Shown: one piece after another, positions 23,498-31,655 of the stretch
Numbering within the stretch: the first letter of the stretch is position 1
How the letters are laid out: every line of letters begins with the position of its first letter
Notes under the pieces: generated by a model
Databases searched by the model: none
What the model saw: only the letters and a program-made list of their open reading frames with translations
Told to the model about the DNA's origin: nothing
DNA from: Epibacterium ulvae
GTDB taxonomy: Bacteria; Pseudomonadota; Alphaproteobacteria; Rhodobacterales; Rhodobacteraceae
Length of the DNA: 41,194 nt
Assembly (NCBI RefSeq): GCF_018678075.1
Contig: NZ_JAHHIR010000012.1
Coordinates: 1 to 41,194 of the forward strand
Direction of reading: 5' to 3'
Made by a program: the position numbers and the translations under genes

Positions 23498-24132
23498 TGC
23501 CTGGATGCTGTGGACACGATGCCAAATTCGAAGGCGTCTCGGACGACTATAAACGGCGGCTTTGGATCGTCATTGCCCTGAACGCAACGATGTTCGTGGT
23601 CGAGATGGCTGCGGGCCATCTGGCCAACTCGCAAGCCCTGCAAGCGGATGCCCTCGACTTCGCAGGCGACGCCCTGACCTACGGCATTTCGCTGGCGGTC
23701 ATCGGGGCTTCAATCAGAGCGCGCACGAACGCCGCCTTGTTCAAGGGGGTCAGCCTTCTGTTGATGGGGTTGTGGGTCTTCGGCTCTACCGTCTACCGCG
23801 TCTTCTACGTTGGTGTCCCAACCGCCGAGATCATGGGTGCAGTGGGCTTTCTTGCCCTGCTCACCAATCTGGCGAGTGTTCTCTTGCTTGTCAGATACAA
23901 AGACGGCGACGCCAACGTTCGGTCAGTTTGGCTGTGCTCGCGCAACGACGCTATTGGAAATGTCGCGGTCATGTTTGCTGCGTTAGGCGTCTGGGGCACG
24001 GCAAGTGGCTGGCCGGACTTGATCGTCGCAACCGTCATGGCGGGACTGTTTCTGTCCTCGGCCTATCAGATCGTGCGCCAGGCTCTCGCGGAGCGCCGCC
24101 AGATGATCGAGCACGGGCATGTAGAAACATGA
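23497..24132 (+). CDS. CDF-family cation efflux transporter, short form
   Basis: The 211-residue protein has six membrane helices; metal-binding residues sit in helix 2 (ALQADALDFAGDALTYG) and helix 5 (SRNDAIGNVAVMF), as in cation diffusion facilitators. It starts with MPGCCGHD, a possible metal-docking Cys pair. It lacks the cytoplasmic C-terminal domain (normal CDFs ~300 residues). It should export a divalent metal with proton antiport, in the pathway switched on by the second MerR. It overlaps the previous gene by one base and the next by four. Confidence 0.85.
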   Translation: MPGCCGHDAKFEGVSDDYKRRLWIVIALNATMFVVEMAAGHLANSQALQADALDFAGDALTYGISLAVIGASIRARTNAALFKGVSLLLMGLWVFGSTVYRVFYVGVPTAEIMGAVGFLALLTNLASVLLLVRYKDGDANVRSVWLCSRNDAIGNVAVMFAALGVWGTASGWPDLIVATVMAGLFLSSAYQIVRQALAERRQMIEHGHVET

Positions 24133-24680
24133 TGCAGACAGCTATCATCTATCCCGGCTTCGGGGTTGCAGCAGCGACGCTCACAGCAATCCTATGGTCG
24201 ATTGTTTTTCCCAAGCGCCGCATATGGCCGCCGAAACAGTATACCGCCCTTACGCCAGTGTTCGTCTGGGTGCCGACTTTCACGCTGTTCGGCATCCTCA
24301 TCGTCTTGGGGATACTGGGTTGGGGCAACGCCGCCATTCAAGGTTGGCTGCGCTTCGGGGTCGGACTTCCACTAATAGTGATCGGCAATGTCATTGTCTG
24401 GCTGGAGGTCTCGCACTTCGGAGTGCCCCAGACGGGTGGTGCCAAGGGCACGCTGCGCACCGAAGGCATGTATCGGTATTCTCGAAATCCGCAATATGTG
24501 GCCGATATTGCTATCGTCGGCGGGTGGATGATCTTGTCAGCTGCGCCCTGGGTGTTCGCGGTTGGCGCTCCGGTAATTGCGATATTGGTGGTCACCCCAT
24601 TTGCTGAAGAGCGTTGGCTAAAGGATCAGTACGGCACTGCGTTTGAGGATTATGCTAAACGGGTCAGACGGTTTTTCTGA
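24129..24680 (+). CDS. Isoprenylcysteine methyltransferase-like membrane protein
   Basis: The 183-residue protein has four to five membrane helices and the ICMT/PEMT-type motif LRTEGMYRYSRNPQYVADI, then EERWLKDQYGTAFEDYAKRVRRFF at the end. Proteins of this kind are membrane methyltransferases with SAM bound near the RxxRNPxY motif; in metal operons their substrate is unknown. The ATG at 24129 overlaps the CDF stop (ATGA), so it is the third gene of that operon; a much longer in-frame stretch upstream is only shadow of the CDF gene. Confidence 0.75.
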   Translation: MMQTAIIYPGFGVAAATLTAILWSIVFPKRRIWPPKQYTALTPVFVWVPTFTLFGILIVLGILGWGNAAIQGWLRFGVGLPLIVIGNVIVWLEVSHFGVPQTGGAKGTLRTEGMYRYSRNPQYVADIAIVGGWMILSAAPWVFAVGAPVIAILVVTPFAEERWLKDQYGTAFEDYAKRVRRFF

Positions 24681-24821
24681 AAGTTGAATGAGCGACAAAA
24701 CCGACCTTCGCTATTTTACGTCAACCTGCCGTCCAAAATTGCTCAATCTTATGGTGACAGTCTCGGGCAAAATACCCGTTGGCTGTGCAAGCTCCAATCA
24801 CTGCGTCTTGGCTGGATCGCA

Positions 24822-25349
24822 TCAGTGATGCGGATCTTCACCGGAAGCCATCTGTATGTGGTGCGCCTGATGGTGCGCACCGATTGTCATAACACCGAAG
24901 AACCCGAGGCCAAGGACGCGGGCAAGCTCCTGTTCGGTCTGGACCTCGATGCGCATGGTCGCTCCGTCCGTGGACGGTTCAGCAGTCACCGTCCATCCAG
25001 TTGCCAATTCCAACATCGGTGAATGTGCCGTCGCCATGCGCGCGACGGCATCGGCCACAATCCCCTCGCCGGTAACGCGAAACTCGACTTTCCTGCCTTC
25101 GGTCTGAGTGTTCACGGTCGCTTGGGTCGTGACCAACTCCATATCCACGAGGTGATCGCGCAGCGCCTGAATATTGACCTTGGTCCAGTCGGTACCGGGG
25201 TCGTCTGACAGGATTTGTACGATTTCCGAAATTGCGGCGAAGGCGGACTGCCCTGTTTCCAAAGGGCCGTCCGAGCCCTGATGGGCATGTTGGGCGGCGG
25301 CTGGAAGGGCTATGAGCGCCACGATGGCGCAAAGTGTCGTTCTGATCAT
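24822..25349 (-). CDS. Exported His-rich protein of unknown function
   Basis: The 175-residue precursor has a signal peptide ending at ALPAAA-QHAHQGSDG. The mature N-terminus (QHAHQG) and C-terminus (GAHHQAHHIQMASGEDPHH) are rich in His and could bind copper or nickel. The middle is alpha/beta, with LRDHLVDMELVTTQATV and VTGEGIVADAVARM. No family that I can name. It is divergent from the Crp/Fnr-like gene and close to the copper genes, suggesting a periplasmic metal-related role. Confidence 0.65.
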   Translation of the reverse strand: MIRTTLCAIVALIALPAAAQHAHQGSDGPLETGQSAFAAISEIVQILSDDPGTDWTKVNIQALRDHLVDMELVTTQATVNTQTEGRKVEFRVTGEGIVADAVARMATAHSPMLELATGWTVTAEPSTDGATMRIEVQTEQELARVLGLGFFGVMTIGAHHQAHHIQMASGEDPHH

Positions 25350-25424
25350 GGTATGTCCGTTCTTGCATTTGGGGTTGGTGGTTTGCTACACCCCAGACGC
25401 AGATCCGAATATGATTGAAATCAC

Positions 25425-26015
25425 ATGTTACCCACCCCGTTCGGCGCATTGGATGAAAAATCTCTGTCTCAAATGCGTTATTCCATTGGAGACCACGTGT
25501 TCCGGCAGGGCGACACCACAAAGGGCATATTCTTTGTGGCGTCAGGTGGCATCTGCCTAACTCGCGTGACGGAATCTGGAAACTCCGTAACGATCTACAA
25601 CGCTCAGACTGGCGACATGTTTGCCGAAGCATCCATTTATTCGGATCACTACCACTGCGACGCGATTTGTACTGCTCCATCCGAAGTTGTTCGGATTTCG
25701 AAGCAAGCCATCCAGAAGCAACTACGTGAAGACACGGCTTTTTCGGAAGGGATCACCAAGCGATTGGCGGTGCAGGTGCAGGATTACCGCCAGCTATTGA
25801 CGCTGCGCGCTGTGAAATCAGCGAACGACCGCGTATTGCTGGCGGTGGAATTGGGCAAGCTGACCGGTTCGGTCACACAATTCGCCAACCAGATCGGGTT
25901 GACCAAAGAAGCCTGCTATCGGGCTCTCAGAGATCTGTCTGATCAGGGATTGCTGACAAAAACCGGGCGCGGGCGCTATGCCCCCACGCCACGTAGCGAA
26001 GACCGCCTTCCTTAG
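25425..26015 (+). CDS. Crp/Fnr-family transcription regulator
   Basis: The 196-residue protein has a cyclic-nucleotide-type sensor domain (FRQGDTTKGIFFVASGG, TGDMFAEASIYSDHYHCDAIC) and a C-terminal winged helix (TQFANQIGLTKEACYRALRDL). It lacks the N-terminal Cys cluster of Fnr, so it is not a classic oxygen sensor. The phrase HYHCDAIC, with His and two Cys, is a conceivable metal or redox site. It is divergent from the His-rich exported protein and meets the cytochrome gene tail to tail with a 4-base overlap. It may control the copper operon. Confidence 0.8.
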   Translation: MLPTPFGALDEKSLSQMRYSIGDHVFRQGDTTKGIFFVASGGICLTRVTESGNSVTIYNAQTGDMFAEASIYSDHYHCDAICTAPSEVVRISKQAIQKQLREDTAFSEGITKRLAVQVQDYRQLLTLRAVKSANDRVLLAVELGKLTGSVTQFANQIGLTKEACYRALRDLSDQGLLTKTGRGRYAPTPRSEDRLP

Positions 26016-26443
26016 TTGTGCGGTGGGTTGCGACCGGCTTGGATTTCCCGAACGCGGTCCGGCCATGTTGATCTGATATATGCCAGAATGTCCCAGATAT
26101 CGTCATCGGCAAACGCATCGCCAAACCCTGGCATGCCGCTGGCAAAGCCGGTGACACCGCGCGCAGCCAATGCTTCCTCTCCACCAAGCCGAGTGTATTC
26201 GAACAGAAGCTGGTTGTCGTGGTGCCATGTGTGCCCGGTCTCATCATGGGGTGGAGCTGGCAAAACGCCGTTTTCATCAGGCGTGCGCCAGTCGGGTTGC
26301 CCTTCAAGACTGGCCCCATGGCAGGACGCGCATTGTTCGCTGTAGAGGGTTTGACCATTGGTCAAATCTCGGTCATTCAATTCGTGATCGGCGATTGCAC
26401 CGGTCGCGATACAGCATGCGGCAATGATCAAAACGCGTTTCAT
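26012..26443 (-). CDS. c-type cytochrome
   Basis: The 143-residue precursor has a signal peptide ending at ATGAIA-DHEL and one haem c site CASCH (in SEQCASCHGASLEG) with a likely Met ligand in SGMPGFGDAFADDDIW. It is a periplasmic monohaem cytochrome of class I. The ATG overlaps the stop of the multicopper oxidase gene (ATGA), so the two are coupled; the cytochrome could carry electrons to or from the oxidase. It is the last gene of the copper operon. Confidence 0.85.
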   Translation of the reverse strand: MKRVLIIAACCIATGAIADHELNDRDLTNGQTLYSEQCASCHGASLEGQPDWRTPDENGVLPAPPHDETGHTWHHDNQLLFEYTRLGGEEALAARGVTGFASGMPGFGDAFADDDIWDILAYIRSTWPDRVREIQAGRNPPHN

Positions 26444-27759
26444 GCGACTTCCACCCATGTCTTCATACCCGCCGCCTGATGCCCCAGCATGTGACAATGC
26501 AACAGCCATTTTCCGGGATTGTCGAACACGCAGACGATGTCGCGGGTCTCACCCGCGTCCACAAGTGTTGTGTCCCGGAAAGCGCCCAGACCGTCGTCAG
26601 CCCCGACCTCAAAGAAATGATGCCCGTGCAGATGGATGCCATGCGGGAAACGGGTGTCGTTCACCAGACGAATACGCGCTGTCTGCCCACGTTCGAACAG
26701 ATGAAACGGGGTATCCGTTAGACCGGACTGCCCGTTGAACGCCCAGATATCGCCACCCATCATACCTTGCATCATGCGACGGCTCATGGCCCCACCTTCC
26801 ATGGTAAGCGTCAGGGAAGCCGCATTGTCTAAGTTGGGCTGCGTAACCTCGTTTGGTGGCAACGCAGAAATCTCCGATGGTTGCCGCTCCGTGTTCGCGT
26901 CCTCAACGGGGATTTCACCCAGCAAGTAGGGGCCGTCCTGCGTGGGAAACATGAAGGCGATTTGATCCGGGGAAGTGATATCCGCGATGATATCCGCGCG
27001 TTGGGCCGGGGCAAGAATGAGACTGGATAACTCCTGTGGACTGACAAGGGGCATTCCGTCATTTGCAACGATCTTGCCGTCGACACCTTCAATCTCAATC
27101 GGGAAAATCCTGTCGGTCGCGACATTGATCAGACGAAAGCGCACACGATCACCACGACGGACGGGCGTGCTCGGTTCGACAAGAGCACGGGCATAGTTGC
27201 CGAGCCGCCCCTGATGCGCCTGATCGTGCATATTTTCGAAACCATCGGCCAGCGTGCCCGCTTCGGTCATGCGCCAATCATCTATCAACACGATCAAATC
27301 GTGATCCACGTCCGGTGGCGTCAACTCTTCCACGATCAACGGGCCATAGAGTCCCTTTGCAACCTGTTCCCAAGATCGGTTGTGCGAATGGTACCAGAAG
27401 GTGCCTGCATCCGGCGCACGGAAACGGTAGGCGAACTCGGCATCCACTTCGACGACGTCTTGCGTCAGGCCCGGAACGCCATCCATTGCATTGTCGATAC
27501 GCAGCCCATGCCAATGCACCGCCGATCCCTCGCCGATCTGGTTCCGGAACCGGATGTCAAAGATTTCTCCCTGACGGGTCCGCAGCACTGGTCCGGGCGT
27601 GCTGCCGTTGAATCCCAGCATAGGCGTTGCCGGTTCCCCAACGGGCAGGATTTGCGCGCTGACCGGCTGCGCAACCAGTTCCGTTGGGGTTGAAGCAAGT
27701 GTGATACGCGGAACCAATGCCGCCACGCTTGTCGTGATCAAGAATTCTCGTCTGTTCAT
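26440..27759 (-). CDS. Multicopper oxidase, CopA/CueO-like
   Basis: The 439-residue protein has three cupredoxin domains and a Tat-type signal (NRREFLITTSVAALV). The four copper-ligand motifs are complete: HWHG, WYHSHN, HGIHLHGHHF and HCHMLGHQAAGM, so it should hold a type 1 site plus the trinuclear cluster. A Met-rich stretch, MSRRMMQGMMGG (about 325-340), resembles the Cu(I)-binding insert of CueO-type cuprous oxidases. It should oxidise Cu(I) to the less toxic Cu(II) in the periplasm. It lies between copD and a cytochrome in one operon. Confidence 0.9.
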   Translation of the reverse strand: MNRREFLITTSVAALVPRITLASTPTELVAQPVSAQILPVGEPATPMLGFNGSTPGPVLRTRQGEIFDIRFRNQIGEGSAVHWHGLRIDNAMDGVPGLTQDVVEVDAEFAYRFRAPDAGTFWYHSHNRSWEQVAKGLYGPLIVEELTPPDVDHDLIVLIDDWRMTEAGTLADGFENMHDQAHQGRLGNYARALVEPSTPVRRGDRVRFRLINVATDRIFPIEIEGVDGKIVANDGMPLVSPQELSSLILAPAQRADIIADITSPDQIAFMFPTQDGPYLLGEIPVEDANTERQPSEISALPPNEVTQPNLDNAASLTLTMEGGAMSRRMMQGMMGGDIWAFNGQSGLTDTPFHLFERGQTARIRLVNDTRFPHGIHLHGHHFFEVGADDGLGAFRDTTLVDAGETRDIVCVFDNPGKWLLHCHMLGHQAAGMKTWVEVA

Positions 27760-27767
27760 GGAAGGCC

Positions 27768-28640
27768 TCAGTTCGGAAGGGTCTGAACGCTGGTGAGTGT
27801 TGCGGTTGCCGCAAGCACGACCAGGATGACCGCTGTTTCAATTTCGATGGAGCGCGCCAGATGCTGCGCGGCTTTGCTGTCTCCGGCCTGCATGGCGGGA
27901 ACAAAGCGAAGTTTGTTTGCGGCTGCCAGAATCAGGATCGCGCCGACAAGCACCAGCTTGATTAGAAGGGTTTGCCCATACCCGGTTGACAAGAGTGCCC
28001 TCAGATCGCCCAGCAACAGCCAGGCCATCAACAGGCCTGCCAGGATCAGCACCGGGACAATCACTGCCGCCGCTTGCCCAAAGCGATGCCCCAGCAGGGC
28101 CGCGTCGTCCAAGTGTTCTGGCAGTCGTGACAGGTTCCGTAAGGGGCCAAGGATACCGATCCAGAACGCGATACCAAGAAGGTGCAATAGAAGGAGCAGA
28201 CGAACGCCAGTTTGCTGCAAGTCAGGTACGTGCCCGATTTTTGCAAAGGACCATAAGGCAATGGTCCCGCCAGCAAGTGAAACCCACCTCCCAAAACGGG
28301 GAATGAACATTCCCGCGATTAGGATTGCCATACCCGCAATCCGATAAACCAAAACGTCGCCAACCGGTGTTTGCCACAACAGCCCGAGCATTTCGGGATC
28401 CGTCATGCCATCGGCATCACCCGTCAGGGCGGCTCCGCGCAGCATGAAGCCGAACATCGCTGCGAATATGGAAAGTCCCGCCAACACCACAGCCTTTGCC
28501 TTGATCCGGCGGCATAGTGGTAGCACCAGATTTGGAAAGGTCGCTAGAATGATCACAAGCCCGGTCGACCCAACGACGCCAAAATACAGCGTCAGTTTGG
28601 CGAATATCGCGGCTATTCCCCAGATATCCGGCATGGTCAT
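27768..28640 (-). CDS. copD: CopD-family copper transport membrane protein
   Basis: The 290-residue protein has eight membrane helices of the CopD/YcnJ type, with conserved HLLGIAFWIGILGPL and GDVLVYRIAGMAILI. CopD works with CopC to move copper across the inner membrane. The ATG at 28640 overlaps the copC stop (ATGA), which decides the start; a longer frame upstream is shadow of copC. It is 8 bases before the oxidase gene. Confidence 0.87.
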   Translation of the reverse strand: MTMPDIWGIAAIFAKLTLYFGVVGSTGLVIILATFPNLVLPLCRRIKAKAVVLAGLSIFAAMFGFMLRGAALTGDADGMTDPEMLGLLWQTPVGDVLVYRIAGMAILIAGMFIPRFGRWVSLAGGTIALWSFAKIGHVPDLQQTGVRLLLLLHLLGIAFWIGILGPLRNLSRLPEHLDDAALLGHRFGQAAAVIVPVLILAGLLMAWLLLGDLRALLSTGYGQTLLIKLVLVGAILILAAANKLRFVPAMQAGDSKAAQHLARSIEIETAVILVVLAATATLTSVQTLPN

Positions 28641-28978
28641 TCCACCGTGAACGAGAATTCGCCCTGCATGGCGTGCCCGTCTGAACCTAATCCCCGCCAT
28701 TCGATGCGGTAGGTGCCTTTCCCCATGCCTTCGAGGGGCAGCGTGAACACACGGTCAAAGCTCGTTTGATCCCTGAGATCAAGCCGTACAGACGGATGAT
28801 CCTGATGAAGCATATCCACCCGTGTAAGACGGATATCATTGGCAAAGTTGAAGCTGATCTCGGGCGGGACTTCCGTGATTGTCGCGCCATTCTCAGGCGT
28901 TGTGTGATCTACGGGTGAATGCGCAAACGCACTGGTCGCCAGAACGGTCATCAAAGCAAATGTGGCAAGTTTTTTCAT
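28637..28978 (-). CDS. copC: CopC periplasmic copper-binding protein
   Basis: The 113-residue precursor has a signal peptide ending at SAFA-HSPVDHTTPENGA. The mature protein therefore starts with His, which is the Cu(II) ligand of CopC, and the other ligands are in PVDH and GSDGHAMQGEFSF. It has the single Ig-like CopC fold and passes copper to CopD, encoded immediately after with a 4-base overlap. Confidence 0.9.
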   Translation of the reverse strand: MKKLATFALMTVLATSAFAHSPVDHTTPENGATITEVPPEISFNFANDIRLTRVDMLHQDHPSVRLDLRDQTSFDRVFTLPLEGMGKGTYRIEWRGLGSDGHAMQGEFSFTVE

Positions 28979-28989
28979 TGGGGTATCCT

Positions 28990-29421
28990 TTAGTTAATTC
29001 CGTTGGCGCGCTGGATTTCGCGGATGTAGGAGATGACCATAGCAACGTCGCCACGGGTCAAGCCTTCAACCGGCGGCATGTCACCAAACCGCCAGTGATG
29101 GCTTCTGACACCCACCGCAACCGCGCGCTGAAAGGACTCGTCGGCGTGATGGCTGGGCTCATAGATGACATGGATCAATGGTGGTCCCGCGCCCTCAACA
29201 CCAACAGCGTTGGTGCCGTGACAGGCAGCGCAGGCATTCTCGAATATGCGTTGGCCTATCGCTGCGTTGCCGTCGATTTGCGGCATCTGGATCGCAACAA
29301 TCGCGTTACCTTCAACAGGTGCCGCTTGCGCGACTTCCTCTGCGGGGCCGGGTCGAAGAACGAGGTATGCAGCGACGGCTGCCACGGCGCACGCGCCGAT
29401 CACGATGTATTTTTTGTTCAT
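28990..29421 (-). CDS. Membrane-anchored c-type cytochrome
   Basis: The 143-residue protein has an N-terminal membrane anchor (YIVIGACAVAAVAAYLVL) and one haem c motif CAACH (in ENACAACHGTNAVG), with a possible distal Met in GDMPPVEGL. It is a periplasmic class I cytochrome attached to the inner membrane, and the first gene of the copC-copD-oxidase-cytochrome operon (11 bases before copC). It could link copper oxidation to the respiratory chain. Confidence 0.83.
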   Translation of the reverse strand: MNKKYIVIGACAVAAVAAYLVLRPGPAEEVAQAAPVEGNAIVAIQMPQIDGNAAIGQRIFENACAACHGTNAVGVEGAGPPLIHVIYEPSHHADESFQRAVAVGVRSHHWRFGDMPPVEGLTRGDVAMVISYIREIQRANGIN

Positions 29422-29519
29422 GGATTGGTCCTAACCTTGTGAAACAGGGGCGGGCCGCAGTATTCCTGCGACCTTTCTAAAACGCTGATCACTCACGCAA
29501 GCAGCGGTGAAATCCTGAT

Positions 29520-29888
29520 TCAAAGGTTGGGTGGTCTGTCCGGGTTGTCCGGCTCTTCCAGAGTTGAGAGGTGGCCAACCTGCCAACCCAATACGGCCTC
29601 GGATTGGTCAAAAACTGCGTCGGAAGTTAGCAGTATTAGCGCGAGAGAATTGCACAGGAATGGATTGCATTCGTCATGCTCTATCCCATCTGATCCAAGC
29701 AGTGTGCTGCTCGTCAATTCCCCCAAAGCGTGGCCAGTGTGGTTTTCGACCACAGGCATGACCTTGTGCTCGTCACAATGCCCACCAACGCAACCCATGG
29801 ATAAAGCATGCGCAGCGCTGCTCAGCCCCGTCATAAAGACCAGAAGAACAACAAGCAGTATTGAGGTTATGTTTCGAAGGCACTTCAC
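29520..29888 (-). CDS. Small exported His/Cys-rich protein
   Basis: The 122-residue precursor has a signal peptide ending near SAAHA-LSMGC. The mature part has several Cys and His in suggestive pairs (GCVGGHCDEHK, VENHTGHALGE, DECNPFLCN), a possible copper-binding pattern like that of small DUF2946-type proteins around copper genes. It lies 98 bases upstream of the cytochrome gene on the same strand. No firm family assignment. Confidence 0.6.
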   Translation of the reverse strand: MKCLRNITSILLVVLLVFMTGLSSAAHALSMGCVGGHCDEHKVMPVVENHTGHALGELTSSTLLGSDGIEHDECNPFLCNSLALILLTSDAVFDQSEAVLGWQVGHLSTLEEPDNPDRPPNL

Positions 29889-30039
29889 ACAGCGAAGCTA
29901 TCTCAGTTTCCGATCCATTACAACGCGAGCCCTCTGTCAGGTGGTATGAACTCCAACCGCCATAAGAAAAAAGCCACTCACCCGATTGCAGACCTCCAGG
30001 CAACACGCCGCATTTGATAAAATGAGCTTTTTCCGGCCG

Positions 30040-30240
30040 TTAGCTGCGGTTTGCGCCAATGTCCGTTTCAGCGGGATGATCTGAGCAGTTTGATGTTTCA
30101 GGATGACCATCATCGTAAAGCGCTGCCTGAGTTTCACCATTGTCCCAATGATACAGCAAGCCGATTTCTTCGCCTGTCTTGATGCATGTAATGCGGCCGA
30201 TGGCTTCGGCCGTTGTGCGAGCACTCTCAAATTCGGGCAA
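30040..30240 (-). CDS. Small protein co-transcribed with an XRE regulator
   Basis: The 66-residue protein begins with a TTG codon, read as MPEFESARTTAEAIGRITCIKTG. The TTG lies two bases after the stop of the XRE gene, with GAGAGGGG 6-13 bases upstream, a very good binding site that supports this start. The ending is rich in Asp, Ser and Asn. No recognised family; the core EEIGLLYHWDNGETQAALYDDG looks like a small beta-sheet. Confidence 0.55.
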   Translation of the reverse strand: MPEFESARTTAEAIGRITCIKTGEEIGLLYHWDNGETQAALYDDGHPETSNCSDHPAETDIGANRS

Positions 30241-30242
30241 AA

Positions 30243-30455
30243 CTAGCCCCTCTCGTTAAACAATTCCTTTGGATCGACGCCGAGAGCAACCGCGATCCGC
30301 TCCAGAACATCGATTGATGCCGAGTTTTTGGCGAGTTCGATCTCGCTGATATAGCTGCGATCGACTTCCGCAGCTAAGGCTAATTGTTCTTGGCTCAATC
30401 CTCTGGAATTTCTTAGATTCCGTACATTTAGCCCTACTCGTTCCCGCAATTTCAT
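30243..30455 (-). CDS. XRE-family HTH regulator
   Basis: The 70-residue protein is almost entirely one Cro/C1 HTH domain: LNVRNLRNSRGLSQEQLALA then VDRSYISEIELAKNSASI and ALGVDPKELF. Regulators of this small type control their own operon or restriction-modification and phage-like genes. The 157-bp region upstream holds two palindromes that are candidate sites. It is co-transcribed with the small TTG-started gene. Confidence 0.8.
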   Translation of the reverse strand: MKLRERVGLNVRNLRNSRGLSQEQLALAAEVDRSYISEIELAKNSASIDVLERIAVALGVDPKELFNERG

Positions 30456-30491
30456 GGCCTGTATTCGGCCAGATCACAAGAACTGCTCTAC

Positions 30492-30595
30492 GGAATATAT
30501 TCCACAAAACGCGCGCGAGCATCACAAAAGATGTTCTCGTATATGGTGTGAAGGGGGCTGTTGGAGCTACATTTACAATAATACAGTAATGTAGC
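30492..30595. promoter_or_regulatory. Two palindromes between the XRE gene and the exported protein gene
   Basis: GGAATATATTCC (30492-30503) is a perfect 12-bp palindrome, 37 bases before the XRE start; its centre gives a TATATT box on the minus strand. GCTACATT...AATGTAGC (30566-30573 and 30588-30595) is an 8-bp inverted repeat just before the plus-strand gene. They are the likely operators of the XRE regulator and/or promoters of the divergent genes. Confidence 0.45.
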
Positions 30596-30612
30596 AAAGG
30601 GTATATATTGAT

Positions 30613-31254
30613 ATGTGGTGCAGATCTATCAGGAATTGGTTCTTTGGGCTCGCAATGTCTCTGCTTTCCAGTGTGGCTCCGCAGGCGGCAAAAGCCTATC
30701 AGGTTGACTGCGCCATTCTGCTTTGCCTGGCTGGCGGGTGGCCTACGTCAGCAGAATGCGCTCATGCCCGTGCTGTGTTCATCCGTCGGATTACGCCCTG
30801 GCCGATCGAGCCACCTTTGCAAATCTGGCGTTGTCCTATGGGGGTTTCTGAGCGTGCGCCATTGCAAAGCGAGGCCCCGAAAATATGGGAGGCCAGTAAC
30901 CAAACAGGTCAGACGCTCGGCCAAGTCATTCTGGCACAGGTGGTGGAAAGTGGCGCAGACATCGACATCAGTGGCCTAGAATTCGATTTCGTGCGCTCGA
31001 TCCGCGTCTGGGATGTTCGGCACTACAGCCATCGCGAACGTGGTCGCGACGATGATTGCTCCGAGAATTACAATATGCTCCTCGGCACCTACGGCACGCA
31101 GGGCGATTTCGGTTGGCAACGAACGACGCCAGCGGCCGCCCCGCAGTGGGTGCTTCCATCGCGGCGCTGTTCGTCATCAAATTGGCGTCGCGGAGTCGGC
31201 GTTGAATGGGAGGATCACGAAGGCAGCCACGGATATGAGTGGGTGGCCTATTAG
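30613..31254 (+). CDS. Exported protein of unknown function
   Basis: The 213-residue precursor has a signal peptide ending at PQAAKA-YQVDCAILL. The first mature part is Cys-rich with a striking pattern, CAILLCLAGGWPTSAECAHARAVFIRR (CAILLCLAGGW then TSAECAHARAVFIRR) followed by ITPWPIEPPLQIWRCPM, which I recall from hypothetical proteins of Rhodobacterales mobile elements. The C-terminal half is charged, with Asp/Arg/His clusters (HYSHRERGRDDDC) and Trp. It is probably periplasmic and disulphide-bonded. The function is unknown. It meets the next gene tail to tail. Confidence 0.65.
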   Translation: MWCRSIRNWFFGLAMSLLSSVAPQAAKAYQVDCAILLCLAGGWPTSAECAHARAVFIRRITPWPIEPPLQIWRCPMGVSERAPLQSEAPKIWEASNQTGQTLGQVILAQVVESGADIDISGLEFDFVRSIRVWDVRHYSHRERGRDDDCSENYNMLLGTYGTQGDFGWQRTTPAAAPQWVLPSRRCSSSNWRRGVGVEWEDHEGSHGYEWVAY

Positions 31255-31256
31255 GG

Positions 31257-31571
31257 CTATTCCCCGATATCCTTCATGCGTTCCGAGATATCGACCGCAA
31301 TGCGCTCATACAAGGCTGCTTGCTTGTCTCTGGGAGAGCCGGGCTTCGGACTTCTTCGGCGGATGCGCTTCGCGAGCCAGAAGAGCAGCCGCGCGGCGGG
31401 GTCTTCCAGTTTTTCCGGCACAGGGGCCGGATAATTTTCTTCGAGTAGGGCAACGACCTCAGCATTCATACTGCGGTGGTTGGCCTCAGCCGCGAGGCGT
31501 ATCCTATCGCGCAGGCCGTCCGGCAGCCGCACGATAAATTTATCCTGATTCTGAGAGCTTTGTTCTGCCAT
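31257..31571 (-). CDS. Arc-type ribbon-helix-helix DNA-binding protein
   Basis: The 104-residue protein has an N-terminal Arc/MetJ-type RHH domain (DKFIVRLPDGLRDRIRLAA then NHRSMNAEVVALLE) and a basic C-terminal part (RIRRRSPKPGSPRDKQAA). The ATG at 31571 is preferred because the domain follows within 10 residues; the longer frame would cross the intergenic palindromes. It is divergent from a second RHH gene, 84 bases between starts, and close to the integrase, so it may regulate excision or integration genes. Confidence 0.8.
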   Translation of the reverse strand: MAEQSSQNQDKFIVRLPDGLRDRIRLAAEANHRSMNAEVVALLEENYPAPVPEKLEDPAARLLFWLAKRIRRRSPKPGSPRDKQAALYERIAVDISERMKDIGE

Positions 31572-31573
31572 GA

Positions 31574-31623
31574 TGGCACTGTGCCATAAAAAGCGATTGA
31601 CGCAATAGTGGCTAAGTGCCACT
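31574..31623. promoter_or_regulatory. Palindromes between two divergent RHH genes
   Basis: TGGCAC-T-GTGCCA (31574-31586) is a perfect 13-bp palindrome that abuts the start codon of the minus-strand gene. AGTGGC-taagt-GCCACT (31607-31623) is a second inverted repeat with the same GTGGC/GCCAC half sites. TTGACG (31597-31602) lies between them. They are likely operators for one or both RHH proteins. Confidence 0.6.
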
Positions 31624-31655
31624 AACGGGACATTGTTTCAACCTGGAGGCGTTTC

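Noticed and set aside
23562-24128. Extension of the methyltransferase-like frame across the CDF gene
   Set aside because: It is a shadow frame of the CDF gene; the ATGA overlap at 24129 gives the natural start.
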